Assembly (NCBI RefSeq): GCF_947504145.1
Contig: NZ_CANNGQ010000003.1
Coordinates: 186,001 to 250,000, forward strand
Reading direction: 5' to 3'
Origin: an uncultured Microbulbifer sp.
GTDB lineage: Bacteria; Pseudomonadota; Gammaproteobacteria; Pseudomonadales; Cellvibrionaceae
DNA length: 64,000 bases
Positions 9,383 to 17,658 of the stretch are shown here, piece after piece. Numbering within the stretch: position 1 is the stretch's first letter; every line of letters begins with the position of its first letter. Position numbers and translations under genes: made by a program. Below the pieces are notes generated by a model that saw only the letters and a program-made list of their open reading frames with translations, made no database searches and was not told where the DNA came from.

Positions 9383-10864
9383 ATGCAAGATCTCAAGCCA
9401 AAACCCCCAGCCTCCGCCGGCGAGATGATGGGGCACCCCAAGGGGCTGTACCTGCTGTTCGGGACCGAGATGTGGGAGCGCCTGAGCTATTACGGCATGC
9501 GCGGTATCTTTGTGTTCTACCTCACCTCCACCGCGGCGGCCGCGGCGTTCGGTTGGGATGCGCTTTCCGATACCGAACTGCAATCCAAGGCGCTCAGCTA
9601 TCTGGGCACCTACGCCATGCTGGTATACCTGACGCCGATCATTGGTGGCTGGATGGCCGACAACAAGTGGGGCCAACGGCGCTGCATCATGTTTGGCGGG
9701 GTGCTGATGATGCTGGGGCAATTTGCCCTGGGTTTCCCGCACAAATGGCTACCGGACGGTACCGAGATCTACGGGCTTTGGCTGGGCCTCACCCTGATGA
9801 TCATCGGCAATGGTTTTTTCAAACCGAACATATCCACCATGGTGGGCGACCTCTACGAAGAAGGTGACAAGCGCCGGGATACAGCGTTTACCATTTTCTA
9901 CATGGGGATCAACCTCGGGTCGATTCTCGGCTATTTGGTAATCGGCTGGATCGGTGAGAAGGTGGATTACCAGCTGGCATTTTTTGTGGCTGGCCTGGGA
10001 ATGCTGCTTGGCCTGATCCTGCAAGCCACAAAGTCGGACAAGTTGCTCGGTGAGATCGGCAATCAGCCATCGGCCAAGCTTGGGCTGAAACCGAATCTGA
10101 GTAGCGACGAGAAAAAACGCCCGCTGACGGTAGAGGAGCGCGACCGGATCAAGGTGATCCTGATCCTCGGGCTGTTTACCGTGATTTTCTGGGCCGGTTT
10201 CGAACAGGCCGCGGGCTCCATGAACCTGTTCGCGAAGTACAACACTGACCTCCACATTTTCGGCTTCGAGATTCCGGCCAGCTGGCTGCAGATGGTGAAC
10301 CCGCTGTTCATCATTATTCTTGCACCGATTGTAGCGAGTATCTGGGTGGGACTTGGTTCACGGGAACCGACGTCACCTGGAAAGTTCAGCCTGGGTCTTA
10401 TTTTCCTCGGCCTGGGTTTCCTGTCCATGGTCGGCGCGGCGATGCAAATTGGCGATTCGGAGACGGCGAAGGCGAGCCCCTGGTGGCTGGTGGTGGCGTA
10501 TATTTTCCACACCATTGGCGAGCTGTGCCTATCGCCCATCGGTTTATCGATGGTCACCAAGCTGGCGCCGCTGCGCTATCTGAGTGTGATGATGGGTTTG
10601 TGGTTTGCATTTATCGGTGTGGCCAATAAGGGTGCGGCGGAGATTGGCAAACTGGTGGGTGAATCGGGTCCCATAGCGACTTTTGGTGGGGTTGCCGCGG
10701 CAGCGATTATTGCCGGGCTGGTACTATTTTTTATTCGCGAGAAGCTGGTGGACTGGATGCACGGTGCAGAAGAAGACCACACCGTCATCAAAGACACCAC
10801 CAAAGAAGAAATCAGTATCACCGCGGATCACGACGTGGCGCCCAAGCGGAAGTTTGGGGAGTAG
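9383..10864 (+). CDS. POT-family proton-coupled di/tripeptide transporter
   Basis: A 493-residue inner-membrane protein of the PTR2/POT branch of the major facilitator superfamily, which imports di- and tripeptides with protons. The ExxER-type motif EMWERLSYYGMR is in helix 1 (about residue 25) and the PTR2 signature FYMGINLGS is at about 175; about 14 membrane segments can be read, and a further EQAAGSMN motif lies in the second half. I chose ATG 9383 because AGGAG lies five bases upstream and it precedes the conserved GHPKGLYLLF; a longer frame from 9332 adds unsupported residues. It is a monocistronic gene divergent from hrpA and convergent with the VWA gene. A second POT gene lies at 40.2 kb. 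Confidence 0.93.
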   Translation: MQDLKPKPPASAGEMMGHPKGLYLLFGTEMWERLSYYGMRGIFVFYLTSTAAAAAFGWDALSDTELQSKALSYLGTYAMLVYLTPIIGGWMADNKWGQRRCIMFGGVLMMLGQFALGFPHKWLPDGTEIYGLWLGLTLMIIGNGFFKPNISTMVGDLYEEGDKRRDTAFTIFYMGINLGSILGYLVIGWIGEKVDYQLAFFVAGLGMLLGLILQATKSDKLLGEIGNQPSAKLGLKPNLSSDEKKRPLTVEERDRIKVILILGLFTVIFWAGFEQAAGSMNLFAKYNTDLHIFGFEIPASWLQMVNPLFIIILAPIVASIWVGLGSREPTSPGKFSLGLIFLGLGFLSMVGAAMQIGDSETAKASPWWLVVAYIFHTIGELCLSPIGLSMVTKLAPLRYLSVMMGLWFAFIGVANKGAAEIGKLVGESGPIATFGGVAAAAIIAGLVLFFIREKLVDWMHGAEEDHTVIKDTTKEEISITADHDVAPKRKFGE

Positions 10865-10913
10865 CCTCTGCGCCCTCGCATCGCAGTCCTACACTTCGAA
10901 TCAGGAAGGAAAC

Positions 10914-12095
10914 TCAGCGACCCTTCACTAAATACGCAATCGCCTTATCCAACCCCTCAATCGTCATGGGATACATATGTCCGTCGACGAGCCTCTGGGT
11001 CATGGCAATGCTAGAAGTGTATTGCCAGTACTCCTCAGAAGTAGGGTTTAGCCACACAAGCTTTTCGTAGGTATTGGTAACTCGCTGCATCCAGGCCGCG
11101 CCGGGTTCTTCGTTCATATGTTCGACACTGCCGAAGCGGCTGGTAATTTCGTAGGGCGCCATAGAGGCATCGCCGATAAAAATCACTTTGTAGTCTTTGC
11201 CGTAGGTGCGCAGAACTTCCACCAGTGACGTCGCTTCGGAATATCGGCGTTGATTGTCTTTCCACACGTGTTCGTACACGAAGTTGTGAAAGTAAAAATA
11301 TTCCAGGTGCTTGAATTCACTGCGGCACGCGGAGAAGAGTTCTTCGCACTGCTTGACGTACGGGTCCATGGAGCCACCGACGTCGAAAAAGATCAGTACC
11401 TTCACCGCATTGTGGCGCTCGGGCACCATTTTGATATCCAGCAGGCCGGCGTTGCGGGCGGTGGAGCGGATGGTGTTCTCGAGGTCGAGCTCCTCGGCTG
11501 CACCGGTGCGGGCGAACTTACGCAGTTTGCGCAGCGCGACCTGGATATTGCGGGTGCCGAGGCTGACGCTGTCATCCAGGTTGCGGAACTGGCGTTTCTC
11601 CCACACTTTTGACGCCGACCTGTTGCGGCTTTGTCCACCCACGCGAATACCACCGGGGTGATAGCCGCTGTTGCCAAACGGACTGGTGCCACCAGTACCG
11701 ATCCACTTGTTGCCGCCACTGTGTTTTTTCTTCTGCTCTTCAAGGCGTTTCTTGAACTCCTCGAGCATTTTTTCCAGTCCACCCATGGACTCGATCTTCG
11801 CTTTCTCCTCCTCGCTCAGCTGCTTCATAAACTCCGCGCGCAGCCAGTCTTCCGGGATCATCTGTTCGAGAATATCGTCCAGGGTTTCCAGGTCTTTGAA
11901 GTAGGCGGCGAAGGCGCGGTCGAATTTGTCGAAGTGCTTTTCGTCCTTCACCATGCAGGTGCGGGCGAGAAAGTAAAACTCGTCCAGGTTGGCGTAGACC
12001 AGGCGCTGCTGCAGAGCTTCCAGCAACGAGAGGAGCTCGGTTATGGAAACCGGGAGGTCGTAGCGGCGGAGATTAAGGAAAAATCCGATAAGCAT
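10914..12095 (-). CDS. VWA-domain protein (CoxE-like), partner of MoxR ATPase
   Basis: A 393-residue cytoplasmic protein. The N-terminal half is helical with a lysine/glutamate-rich segment (about 115-150), followed by a glycine-rich linker. The C-terminal half is a CoxE-like von Willebrand A domain with a MIDAS-type metal motif, FFDVGGSMD, at about residue 215, and WLNP near the end. Such proteins work with MoxR AAA+ ATPases as metal-insertion or protein-maturation chaperone pairs. The ATPase gene lies 66 bases upstream on the same strand. I chose ATG 12095, just before the FFLNLRRYDLPVS start of the family; the frame reaches 12149. The client protein is not evident from the window. Confidence 0.85.
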   Translation of the reverse strand: MLIGFFLNLRRYDLPVSITELLSLLEALQQRLVYANLDEFYFLARTCMVKDEKHFDKFDRAFAAYFKDLETLDDILEQMIPEDWLRAEFMKQLSEEEKAKIESMGGLEKMLEEFKKRLEEQKKKHSGGNKWIGTGGTSPFGNSGYHPGGIRVGGQSRNRSASKVWEKRQFRNLDDSVSLGTRNIQVALRKLRKFARTGAAEELDLENTIRSTARNAGLLDIKMVPERHNAVKVLIFFDVGGSMDPYVKQCEELFSACRSEFKHLEYFYFHNFVYEHVWKDNQRRYSEATSLVEVLRTYGKDYKVIFIGDASMAPYEITSRFGSVEHMNEEPGAAWMQRVTNTYEKLVWLNPTSEEYWQYTSSIAMTQRLVDGHMYPMTIEGLDKAIAYLVKGR

Positions 12096-12161
12096 TGGGT
12101 TTTCCGGGAGGTTGTAAGTACCAGTTAGAACCTGCAGGGCAGGCTCCAACGCAGCGCTAAT

Positions 12162-13007
12162 TCAGCGATTTTCACGGCGCGCCATAAATGCGAGACGTTC
12201 CAGCATGTGCACATCCTGTTCGTTCTTGAGCAACGCGCCATACAAGGGCGGAATTGCCGAGGTGGCATCGCGGTTTTTCAGAACGTCTTCAGAGATATCG
12301 TCCGCCATCAACAACTTCAGCCAGTCGATAAGCTCTGATGTGGAAGGCTTTTTCTTCAATCCAGGCACATCGCGGATCTGGAAGAAAATATCCATCGCCT
12401 CGGCAACCAAAGTGTTCTTGATATCCGGATAGTGCACATCCACGATTTTCTGCATGGTCGCGCGGTCCGGGAAACTGATGTAATGGAAGAAGCAGCGGCG
12501 CAAAAAGGCGTCCGGTAGTTCTTTCTCATTGTTGGATGTGATGATCACAATCGGGCGCTGTCTGGCGGTGATGGTCTCGCCGGTTTCGTATACATAAAAC
12601 TGCATACGATCGATTTCCACCAGCAGGTCGTTGGGAAATTCGATATCGGCCTTATCGATCTCATCGATCAGCAGCACCACCCGCTCGTCGGCGTCGAAGG
12701 CCTCCCACAGCTTGCCCTTTTTAATGTAGTTGCCGATATCGTGCACCCGGTCCACCCCCAATTGGGAATCCCGCAGGCGCGATACGGCGTCGTACTCGTA
12801 GAGGCCCTGCTGCGCTTTGGTGGTGGATTTGATGTGCCACTGGATCAGTTTCAGGCCCAGGCTGCTGGCCACCTCTTCTGCCAGAAGTGTTTTGCCGGTA
12901 CCCGGCTCGCCTTTGATCAGCAGCGGGCGCTGCAGGGTAACTGCGGCGTCTACCGCCATCTGCAGGTCGTCTGTGGCGACGTAACTGTCGGTTCCAGTGA
13001 ATTTCAT
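12162..13007 (-). CDS. MoxR-family AAA+ ATPase
   Basis: A 281-residue AAA+ ATPase of the MoxR class (AAA_5). Walker A is GEPGTGKTLLAEE (about residue 33), Walker B is VVLLIDEIDKAD (about 100), and sensor 1 follows in IITSNNEKELPDAFLRRC. MoxR ATPases remodel or help mature partner complexes together with a VWA protein; here that partner is the next gene. ATG 13007 has a GGAG site five bases upstream and begins MKFTGTDSYVATDDL; an alternative ATG at 13043 adds twelve residues without family support. Confidence 0.92.
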   Translation of the reverse strand: MKFTGTDSYVATDDLQMAVDAAVTLQRPLLIKGEPGTGKTLLAEEVASSLGLKLIQWHIKSTTKAQQGLYEYDAVSRLRDSQLGVDRVHDIGNYIKKGKLWEAFDADERVVLLIDEIDKADIEFPNDLLVEIDRMQFYVYETGETITARQRPIVIITSNNEKELPDAFLRRCFFHYISFPDRATMQKIVDVHYPDIKNTLVAEAMDIFFQIRDVPGLKKKPSTSELIDWLKLLMADDISEDVLKNRDATSAIPPLYGALLKNEQDVHMLERLAFMARRENR

Positions 13008-13189
13008 GGCCGCTCCGAATGTCTGTACACGATAAATACCCATGGTAAAGGAAGCACAAAGGGGCGCCCAAGGCGTAAACGGTCAGATTAAATGACGGCA
13101 GCGGCCGCATCCGGCAAGATTGCGACCCAAAAAGAATCGGCAGTCACAAACTGCCGGTAAGGAAGAAAACGGAGGCGACTCAGTGAGAA

Positions 13190-13870
13190 TCAGGCGACCT
13201 GTGCGCGGCGGCGGCGCACTACCTGGCGGCCCTTGTCGGTGATATACCAGCGGATACCCAGATGGCTGTGGATCTTGCCCACCATCTCCAGCACCAGCAG
13301 GCTGTTGAGGGCGCGGGCCACAGAGTTGGTTTCCATATTGCCCTCCTGCACCATGCCGGCGAGGGAGCGGAACACACAATCGCCGTTGTTGAGCAGGCTC
13401 AAGACATGCAGGGCGTTGTCGTCCAGTTTGCGGATTTGATTGAAGTCCAGGGTAGGCCCCTGATCCGGGTCCCCTTCGATTTCATGCTCCAGCAGCGGCA
13501 TCATCTCCAGCTGCATCGCACGGATTTCCTGCTCCAGGTTTTCCACCCGCGCCCGCGCGATACTGGCATCCCGCAACTGTCGGCGGGCCGCATTGAACAC
13601 GAACATACGCGAAGCGATGGCGGCGAGCAGGCAGTAGCCGGTGAAGATCAGCAGACGAGACGGATCCCCCTGAATTTCAATCAGCAGGTCGCTCTGGGTG
13701 AACTTGAGAAAGATCGGCACCATCAAAGCGCCGCACAGCCCCATGATCAAACAGCGGGCGAGACCCGCGGGATCTTCCTCGGTAAACAGCATCTGATAGT
13801 AATTTACCAGGCCGCCGAGGATACCGGAGACCAGCATGACCGCGGTCAGTATTAGCAGGTGATCGAGCAT
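13190..13870 (-). CDS. Membrane protein with coiled coil and C-terminal winged-helix domain
   Basis: A 226-residue protein of unassigned function. Three hydrophobic segments (about 3-23, 40-58 and 72-90) are followed by a coiled coil (about 95-135, NLEQEIRAMQLEMMPLLEHE) and a C-terminal domain (about 150-222, LDDNALHVLSLLNNGD to WYITDKGRQVVRRRR) that reads like a winged-helix reader with an arginine tail. The three-helix part resembles the 'YEATS-like-associating three TM' membrane family, but I recall that family only from memory and cannot verify it. A cytoplasmic winged helix anchored in the membrane suggests a sensor-type regulator or a protein-interaction module. ATG 13870 has an AGGGACAGGG site directly upstream. 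It lies between the ycgN cluster and moxR on the same strand. Confidence 0.7.
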   Translation of the reverse strand: MLDHLLILTAVMLVSGILGGLVNYYQMLFTEEDPAGLARCLIMGLCGALMVPIFLKFTQSDLLIEIQGDPSRLLIFTGYCLLAAIASRMFVFNAARRQLRDASIARARVENLEQEIRAMQLEMMPLLEHEIEGDPDQGPTLDFNQIRKLDDNALHVLSLLNNGDCVFRSLAGMVQEGNMETNSVARALNSLLVLEMVGKIHSHLGIRWYITDKGRQVVRRRRAQVA

Positions 13871-14164
13871 CCCTGTCCCTTTTATTCCATGCACGGCAGG
13901 CGCTGCGCCGTTTGGTACCGTAATTTAGTACAACATTTTGTGCGTTTTTCTTCGGCTTCCAGGCCGTGTCCGGGTGCGTCCTGGCGTAAGAGCCATTCGG
14001 CGCCGCAGTGACGAAAACTCCACCAGCGGAAGAGATTGCTGCGGGCTCTATTAGATATAGCAGTTAGCGCGATGATCGGAGGCGGCAGACAACCGCCGGG
14101 GAAAGGAAGTGGCGCCAGTTGCTCTCTATACAAAGCACTGGCGCAGATTCGAAGATATGGACTA

Positions 14165-14527
14165 TCAGTACTGGTCACTCTCGGTCATGGGGCGATCTTT
14201 GCGACGGCGCATCATCAGGATGACGATGCCCACAATCAACATCACCGCAAAGGCGCCCGCAGCCGCAAATACCAGGCTTGCGGCCACCTCCGGTGTCGCG
14301 CCCTCTTCTTCAAACACAGTCTGGTAAACGAACAGTGGCAGCACTGGGGTCAGAGGGCCATCGGCGACACCCCGCGCCGGCACCAGCAAGACGGTGGCCG
14401 CCTCCAGCAAGAGGAGATTGCGCACCCAGGACCAGCTCCAGTTACGCATAAACCACCAGCCCGCAGCCAGTAATACGACCACACCTCCGACGTAAATCGC
14501 CCAGGCAATTTTGAATTCTTCTGCCAT
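14165..14527 (-). CDS. Small integral membrane protein of unknown function
   Basis: A 120-residue protein with two clear membrane segments (about 8-27 and 84-106) and a weaker one around 36-50; it ends in a charged tail, RRRKDRPMTESDQY. I do not recognise a named family. It starts at ATG 14527, 60 bases after the end of ycgN, and is probably part of the same transcript. Gene order around it matches the rnd-ycgL-ycgN neighbourhood of pseudomonads, where small membrane proteins are also found. Confidence 0.75.
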   Translation of the reverse strand: MAEEFKIAWAIYVGGVVVLLAAGWWFMRNWSWSWVRNLLLLEAATVLLVPARGVADGPLTPVLPLFVYQTVFEEEGATPEVAASLVFAAAGAFAVMLIVGIVILMMRRRKDRPMTESDQY

Positions 14528-14587
14528 ATTTTAGTTCGCTTTTGTATTGCTCTCGTTGAACGGCAGCAGGCCGTCAATACACTGAAG

Positions 14588-15040
14588 TCAATCGTCACCC
14601 ACCCAGGTGACGATGTAATCCTCGTAATCTTCCGGGTCCACTTCCGTTTCGCGGACCACTTTATTCTGCACGGAGATACCCGCGCGATGCACCGATTCCG
14701 GGTCGCCAGTCACCAGCGGATGCCACTCCGGTAATTGCCCGCCGTGGGCCAGAATCCGGTAAGCACAGGTGGCGGGCAGCCAGTCAAAACCCGCGGCATC
14801 TTCCGGCGTCAGCTGGATACAATCTGGTACCTGCTGTTTGCGATTCGGGTAGTCGCTGCAGCGGCAGCTGTGGGTATCCAGCAATTTACAGGAAACACAG
14901 GTGGTAAAAACCTCGCCCGATTCTTCCTCTTCCAGGCGGTGCAGGCAACAGCGCCCGCAGCCGTCGCAGAGCGATTCCCACTCGGCTGCAGTCATTTCCG
15001 CCAGGGTTTTGCGTTGCCAGAAAGGCCGTTGGCTGACCAC
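14588..15040 (-). CDS. ycgN: YcgN/UPF0260 cysteine-cluster protein
   Basis: A 150-residue protein of the YcgN family (E. coli form 153 residues). The cysteine cluster is plain: CDGCGRCCLH at about 29, CVSCKLLDTHSCRC at about 52, then DCIQLT and TCAYR, followed by WHPLVTGD. The pattern suggests an Fe-S or zinc site, but the role is unknown. I chose the GTG at 15040, which gives VVSQRPFWQRKT and matches the family N-terminus; it starts 12 bases before the ycgL stop in transcript order... in other words the two genes are separated by about ten bases. The frame continues upstream inside ycgL to 15169, but those residues are an out-of-frame reading of ycgL. Confidence 0.88.
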   Translation of the reverse strand: MVSQRPFWQRKTLAEMTAAEWESLCDGCGRCCLHRLEEEESGEVFTTCVSCKLLDTHSCRCSDYPNRKQQVPDCIQLTPEDAAGFDWLPATCAYRILAHGGQLPEWHPLVTGDPESVHRAGISVQNKVVRETEVDPEDYEDYIVTWVGDD

Positions 15041-15050
15041 GATTATCCGC

Positions 15051-15356
15051 TCAGCCCCGGGGTAGCTTGCTGTTCTGCGCGGCAATTGCCCGCATCTCAT
15101 CGTCCACCACCGGCGGCATCTGCAGATAGTAGCCTTGATCCTGCACGGTGTGCATGACCTTTTCCACATCGGCGCGCGCGAGTTTGCGTTCGGCCGTCAA
15201 TAACATGGTGGTCACATGCACCGGCTTGCCGAACAATTCCAGCAGTTTTTCTGGCACACGCCCTGACAAGCCACCAGCCCCCTGCTGTTTTTCTACATAC
15301 AGGTACATTTCGTTTTCCCGCGGGCTGCGGTAAATATCACACAAGAGCTTCATCAT
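15051..15356 (-). CDS. ycgL: YcgL-domain protein
   Basis: A 101-residue protein of the YcgL family (alpha/beta, UPF0745). Typical residues are [17 protein letters not shown] at the N-terminus and FGKPVHV and YYLQMPP further on. Function is unknown. It starts 12 bases after the rnd stop and is followed at once by ycgN, the same rnd-ycgL-ycgN order seen in many gammaproteobacteria. Either of two tandem ATG codons (15356 or 15353) may start it. Confidence 0.9.
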   Translation of the reverse strand: MMKLLCDIYRSPRENEMYLYVEKQQGAGGLSGRVPEKLLELFGKPVHVTTMLLTAERKLARADVEKVMHTVQDQGYYLQMPPVVDDEMRAIAAQNSKLPRG

Positions 15357-15368
15357 TTACGTCTCGAT

Positions 15369-16523
15369 TCACTTGTTGAGCACAGCCAGCTCTTCAATCA
15401 AAGGGTCGCCAACAATGGCGCGGCGCCAACCGGTCAGGCGGCCTTCCAGCTCGGGTTTGTCCGCCTGCAGCAGCTGCTCCAGTTCTTTTTTTCGCACCAG
15501 AATTTCCGGTGGCATGCCCGCCGCTTCCGCCAGTGCATTGACCTTCTGGCGCAGCAGCTTCAACACTTCACCCTGCTCACGATTCAGCGGCTGCGGCAGA
15601 CGTTGTGGCGGATCACTACGCTCGCTGGCGCGGGTGATGATTTCCAAAAGGGTTTCACCGTATTTGCGCAGAGTTTTCCCCTCAAGCCCCGGCTGTGAAA
15701 GGGTCGCCATATATTTGGGCATAGCCTGGGCGAGGCTCATACAGACATTTTCTTTCAGCAGGTGGTTGCGCGGCATATTCCGTGCGCGCGCCTCGTATTC
15801 GCGCCAGGCACACAGGTCCTGCAGTACCGCAAGCTGGTTGGGCCGCAGGCGCCAGGCACCTTTCACCTTTCGGTAATACAGTTCCGGCGCATCCGGTGTG
15901 TTGGCCACATCGACAATCGCACTGCAGTCTTCCTGCAACCACTCCAGGCGGCCCTGTTCCCGCAGCTTTTTAAGCAGCATGGCGTACACCAGCGGCAACC
16001 AGGCTACGTCCAGTGCGGCGTAATTTTTTTGCGAGTCACTCAGCGGGCGCTGCAGCCAGTCCGAGCGAGTCTCACTCTTAGGGAGGTCAATCTGCAGCAG
16101 CTGGCTGACCGTAGCCGCATAGCCGAGACCGGCGCCGATGCCGGTAATCGCGACGGCAATCTGGGTATCGAAGATCGGCGCTGGTACGGCGCCCAGCAGG
16201 CGGTCCAGTGTCTCCAGATCTTCACTGCAACTGTGCATGATTTTCACCACGCTGGTATCCAGCAGCAGCGCGCGCAGCGGTTCGAGGTCTTCAATCGCCA
16301 GGTTGTCCACCAGATAGCAGCGCTTGCCGTCGCCCAGCTGCACCAGCGCCGGGAGCGGATAAAACGTCCGACTGCGCATGAATTCGGTATCCAGGGCAAC
16401 AGCGGCCTGAGTGCGCAGACGCTCACATAGTTCTTTCAGCTGTTCGCTGCTGTCGATCCAGACCGGCGTGGTATCTACCAGCTGCTTTTCGACAATTGGG
16501 GAGTTTATTTTCTGATCTGCCAT
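15369..16523 (-). CDS. rnd: Ribonuclease D, 3'-5' exoribonuclease for tRNA maturation
   Basis: A 384-residue DEDD-family exonuclease that trims tRNA 3' ends. Exo I is ALDTEFMRSRTFYPLP (Asp-Glu, about residue 41), Exo II is MHSCSEDLETL (about 95) and Exo III is YAALDVAWLPLVY (about 168), which keeps the Tyr-x3-Asp spacing. HRDC domains follow (about 215-295 and 310-375, with PPEILVRKKELEQLL). Its ATG shares one base with the recR stop (TAATG at 16521-16525), so the two genes are translationally coupled. The extra 20 N-terminal residues before the exonuclease core are unusual but modest. Confidence 0.95.
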   Translation of the reverse strand: MADQKINSPIVEKQLVDTTPVWIDSSEQLKELCERLRTQAAVALDTEFMRSRTFYPLPALVQLGDGKRCYLVDNLAIEDLEPLRALLLDTSVVKIMHSCSEDLETLDRLLGAVPAPIFDTQIAVAITGIGAGLGYAATVSQLLQIDLPKSETRSDWLQRPLSDSQKNYAALDVAWLPLVYAMLLKKLREQGRLEWLQEDCSAIVDVANTPDAPELYYRKVKGAWRLRPNQLAVLQDLCAWREYEARARNMPRNHLLKENVCMSLAQAMPKYMATLSQPGLEGKTLRKYGETLLEIITRASERSDPPQRLPQPLNREQGEVLKLLRQKVNALAEAAGMPPEILVRKKELEQLLQADKPELEGRLTGWRRAIVGDPLIEELAVLNK

Positions 16524-17149
16524 TACAGTACCGTGCGGCTGTTGAAGGCGTGCGCCAGGGTGCCGCCGTCGATATATTCCAGCTCTCCACCGATGGGCAC
16601 ACCGTGGGCGATGCGGCTGACCGACACCCCTTTGGCACGGGCGCGTTCGGCAATAAACTGTGCGGTTGCCTCACCTTCCACGGTGGGATTGGTGGCGACA
16701 ATCAATTCGGTGATGCCGCTATGTTCAGCACCGCTTTCACTTTCATCGCCACTGCCTGCCAGGCGTTCACCGAGCAGATCCAGGCCGATATCCGCGGGGC
16801 CAACGCCGTCGATTGGTGACAGGTGGCCATGCAACACAAAGTAGAGCCCGTGATAATTACCCGCCTGCTCGATGGCAAGTACATCCGCCGGGGTTTCCAC
16901 CACACACAGCAGCGTGTGATCGCGGCGAGTGTTTTTGCACAGGGAGCAGACCGCCTCTTCCGTCAGGGTGCGGCAGCGGCTGCAGCGGCCGACCTTTTCC
17001 ACTGCCTGCTGCAGGGAGCTGGCAAGCAGGCCCGCGGCGTCGCGGTCTTTTTCCAGCAGGTACATGGCCATACGCTGGGCGGACTTGGGGCCGACACCGG
17101 GAAGGCAGCGCAGGGCGCGGATCAGGTCTTCAATCAGGGGGCTGAACAT
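16523..17149 (-). CDS. recR: RecR, recombinational repair protein
   Basis: A 208-residue member of RecFOR, which loads RecA at gaps. It has the helix-hairpin-helix [13 protein letters not shown] (about 17), a four-cysteine zinc motif [16 protein letters not shown] (about 55) and a Toprim domain beginning [15 protein letters not shown] (about 78). A short acidic-serine insert ([18 protein letters not shown], about 130-147) inside the Toprim region makes it slightly longer than the usual 200 residues. It follows ybaB by 82 bases and is coupled to rnd, in the classical dnaX-ybaB-recR unit. Confidence 0.96.
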   Translation of the reverse strand: MFSPLIEDLIRALRCLPGVGPKSAQRMAMYLLEKDRDAAGLLASSLQQAVEKVGRCSRCRTLTEEAVCSLCKNTRRDHTLLCVVETPADVLAIEQAGNYHGLYFVLHGHLSPIDGVGPADIGLDLLGERLAGSGDESESGAEHSGITELIVATNPTVEGEATAQFIAERARAKGVSVSRIAHGVPIGGELEYIDGGTLAHAFNSRTVL

Positions 17150-17231
17150 AGTGTGTGTTCGACAGCTCTAACAAATTAAAAAAAGAAAAAGGGCCCTCAA
17201 CGGGCCCGAAAATTCAGGGGCTGAGCCGATA

Positions 17232-17582
17232 TCAACCGAAAGGAAACTTGAAGCCTTCCGGCAGGTTCATTCCGGAAGCGAGGCCGCCCATCTGTTCTTT
17301 CTGCAATTTCTGGCTGGCCTCTTCTACCCGCCGCACGGTGTCGTTCACCGCGGCCGCCAGCAAGTCTTCCAGCATTTCTTTATCCTCACCGAGCAGGCTC
17401 TGGTCGATATTCACATCCACCACATCGTGGCGGCCATTCATGGTGACCTTGATCATGCCGGCACCGGACTCACCGGTGACGCGCAGCTCGGTCAGCTCTT
17501 TCTGCATTTTTTCCATGCGTTCCTGCATGTCGGCCTGCATCTTCTGGGCCTGCTGCATCAAATCGCCCATACCTTTCATCAT
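17232..17582 (-). CDS. ybaB: YbaB/EbfC nucleoid-associated protein
   Basis: A 116-residue DNA-binding protein that coats the nucleoid as a dimer. It has the methionine- and glutamine-rich N-terminal helix ([20 protein letters not shown]), then [16 protein letters not shown] and a C-terminal [13 protein letters not shown] 17582 or the adjacent ATG 17579 fits the family start; a GTG at 17591 is also in frame. It sits between dnaX and recR, about 75 bases after dnaX. Confidence 0.95.
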   Translation of the reverse strand: MMKGMGDLMQQAQKMQADMQERMEKMQKELTELRVTGESGAGMIKVTMNGRHDVVDVNIDQSLLGEDKEMLEDLLAAAVNDTVRRVEEASQKLQKEQMGGLASGMNLPEGFKFPFG

Positions 17583-17658
17583 GGAATTCACCGTTCAATC
17601 AATAGATTCTTCAGTTGTCAGCGCGCACTGCGCACGATCGGACCAGTGCAGGTCCGGG

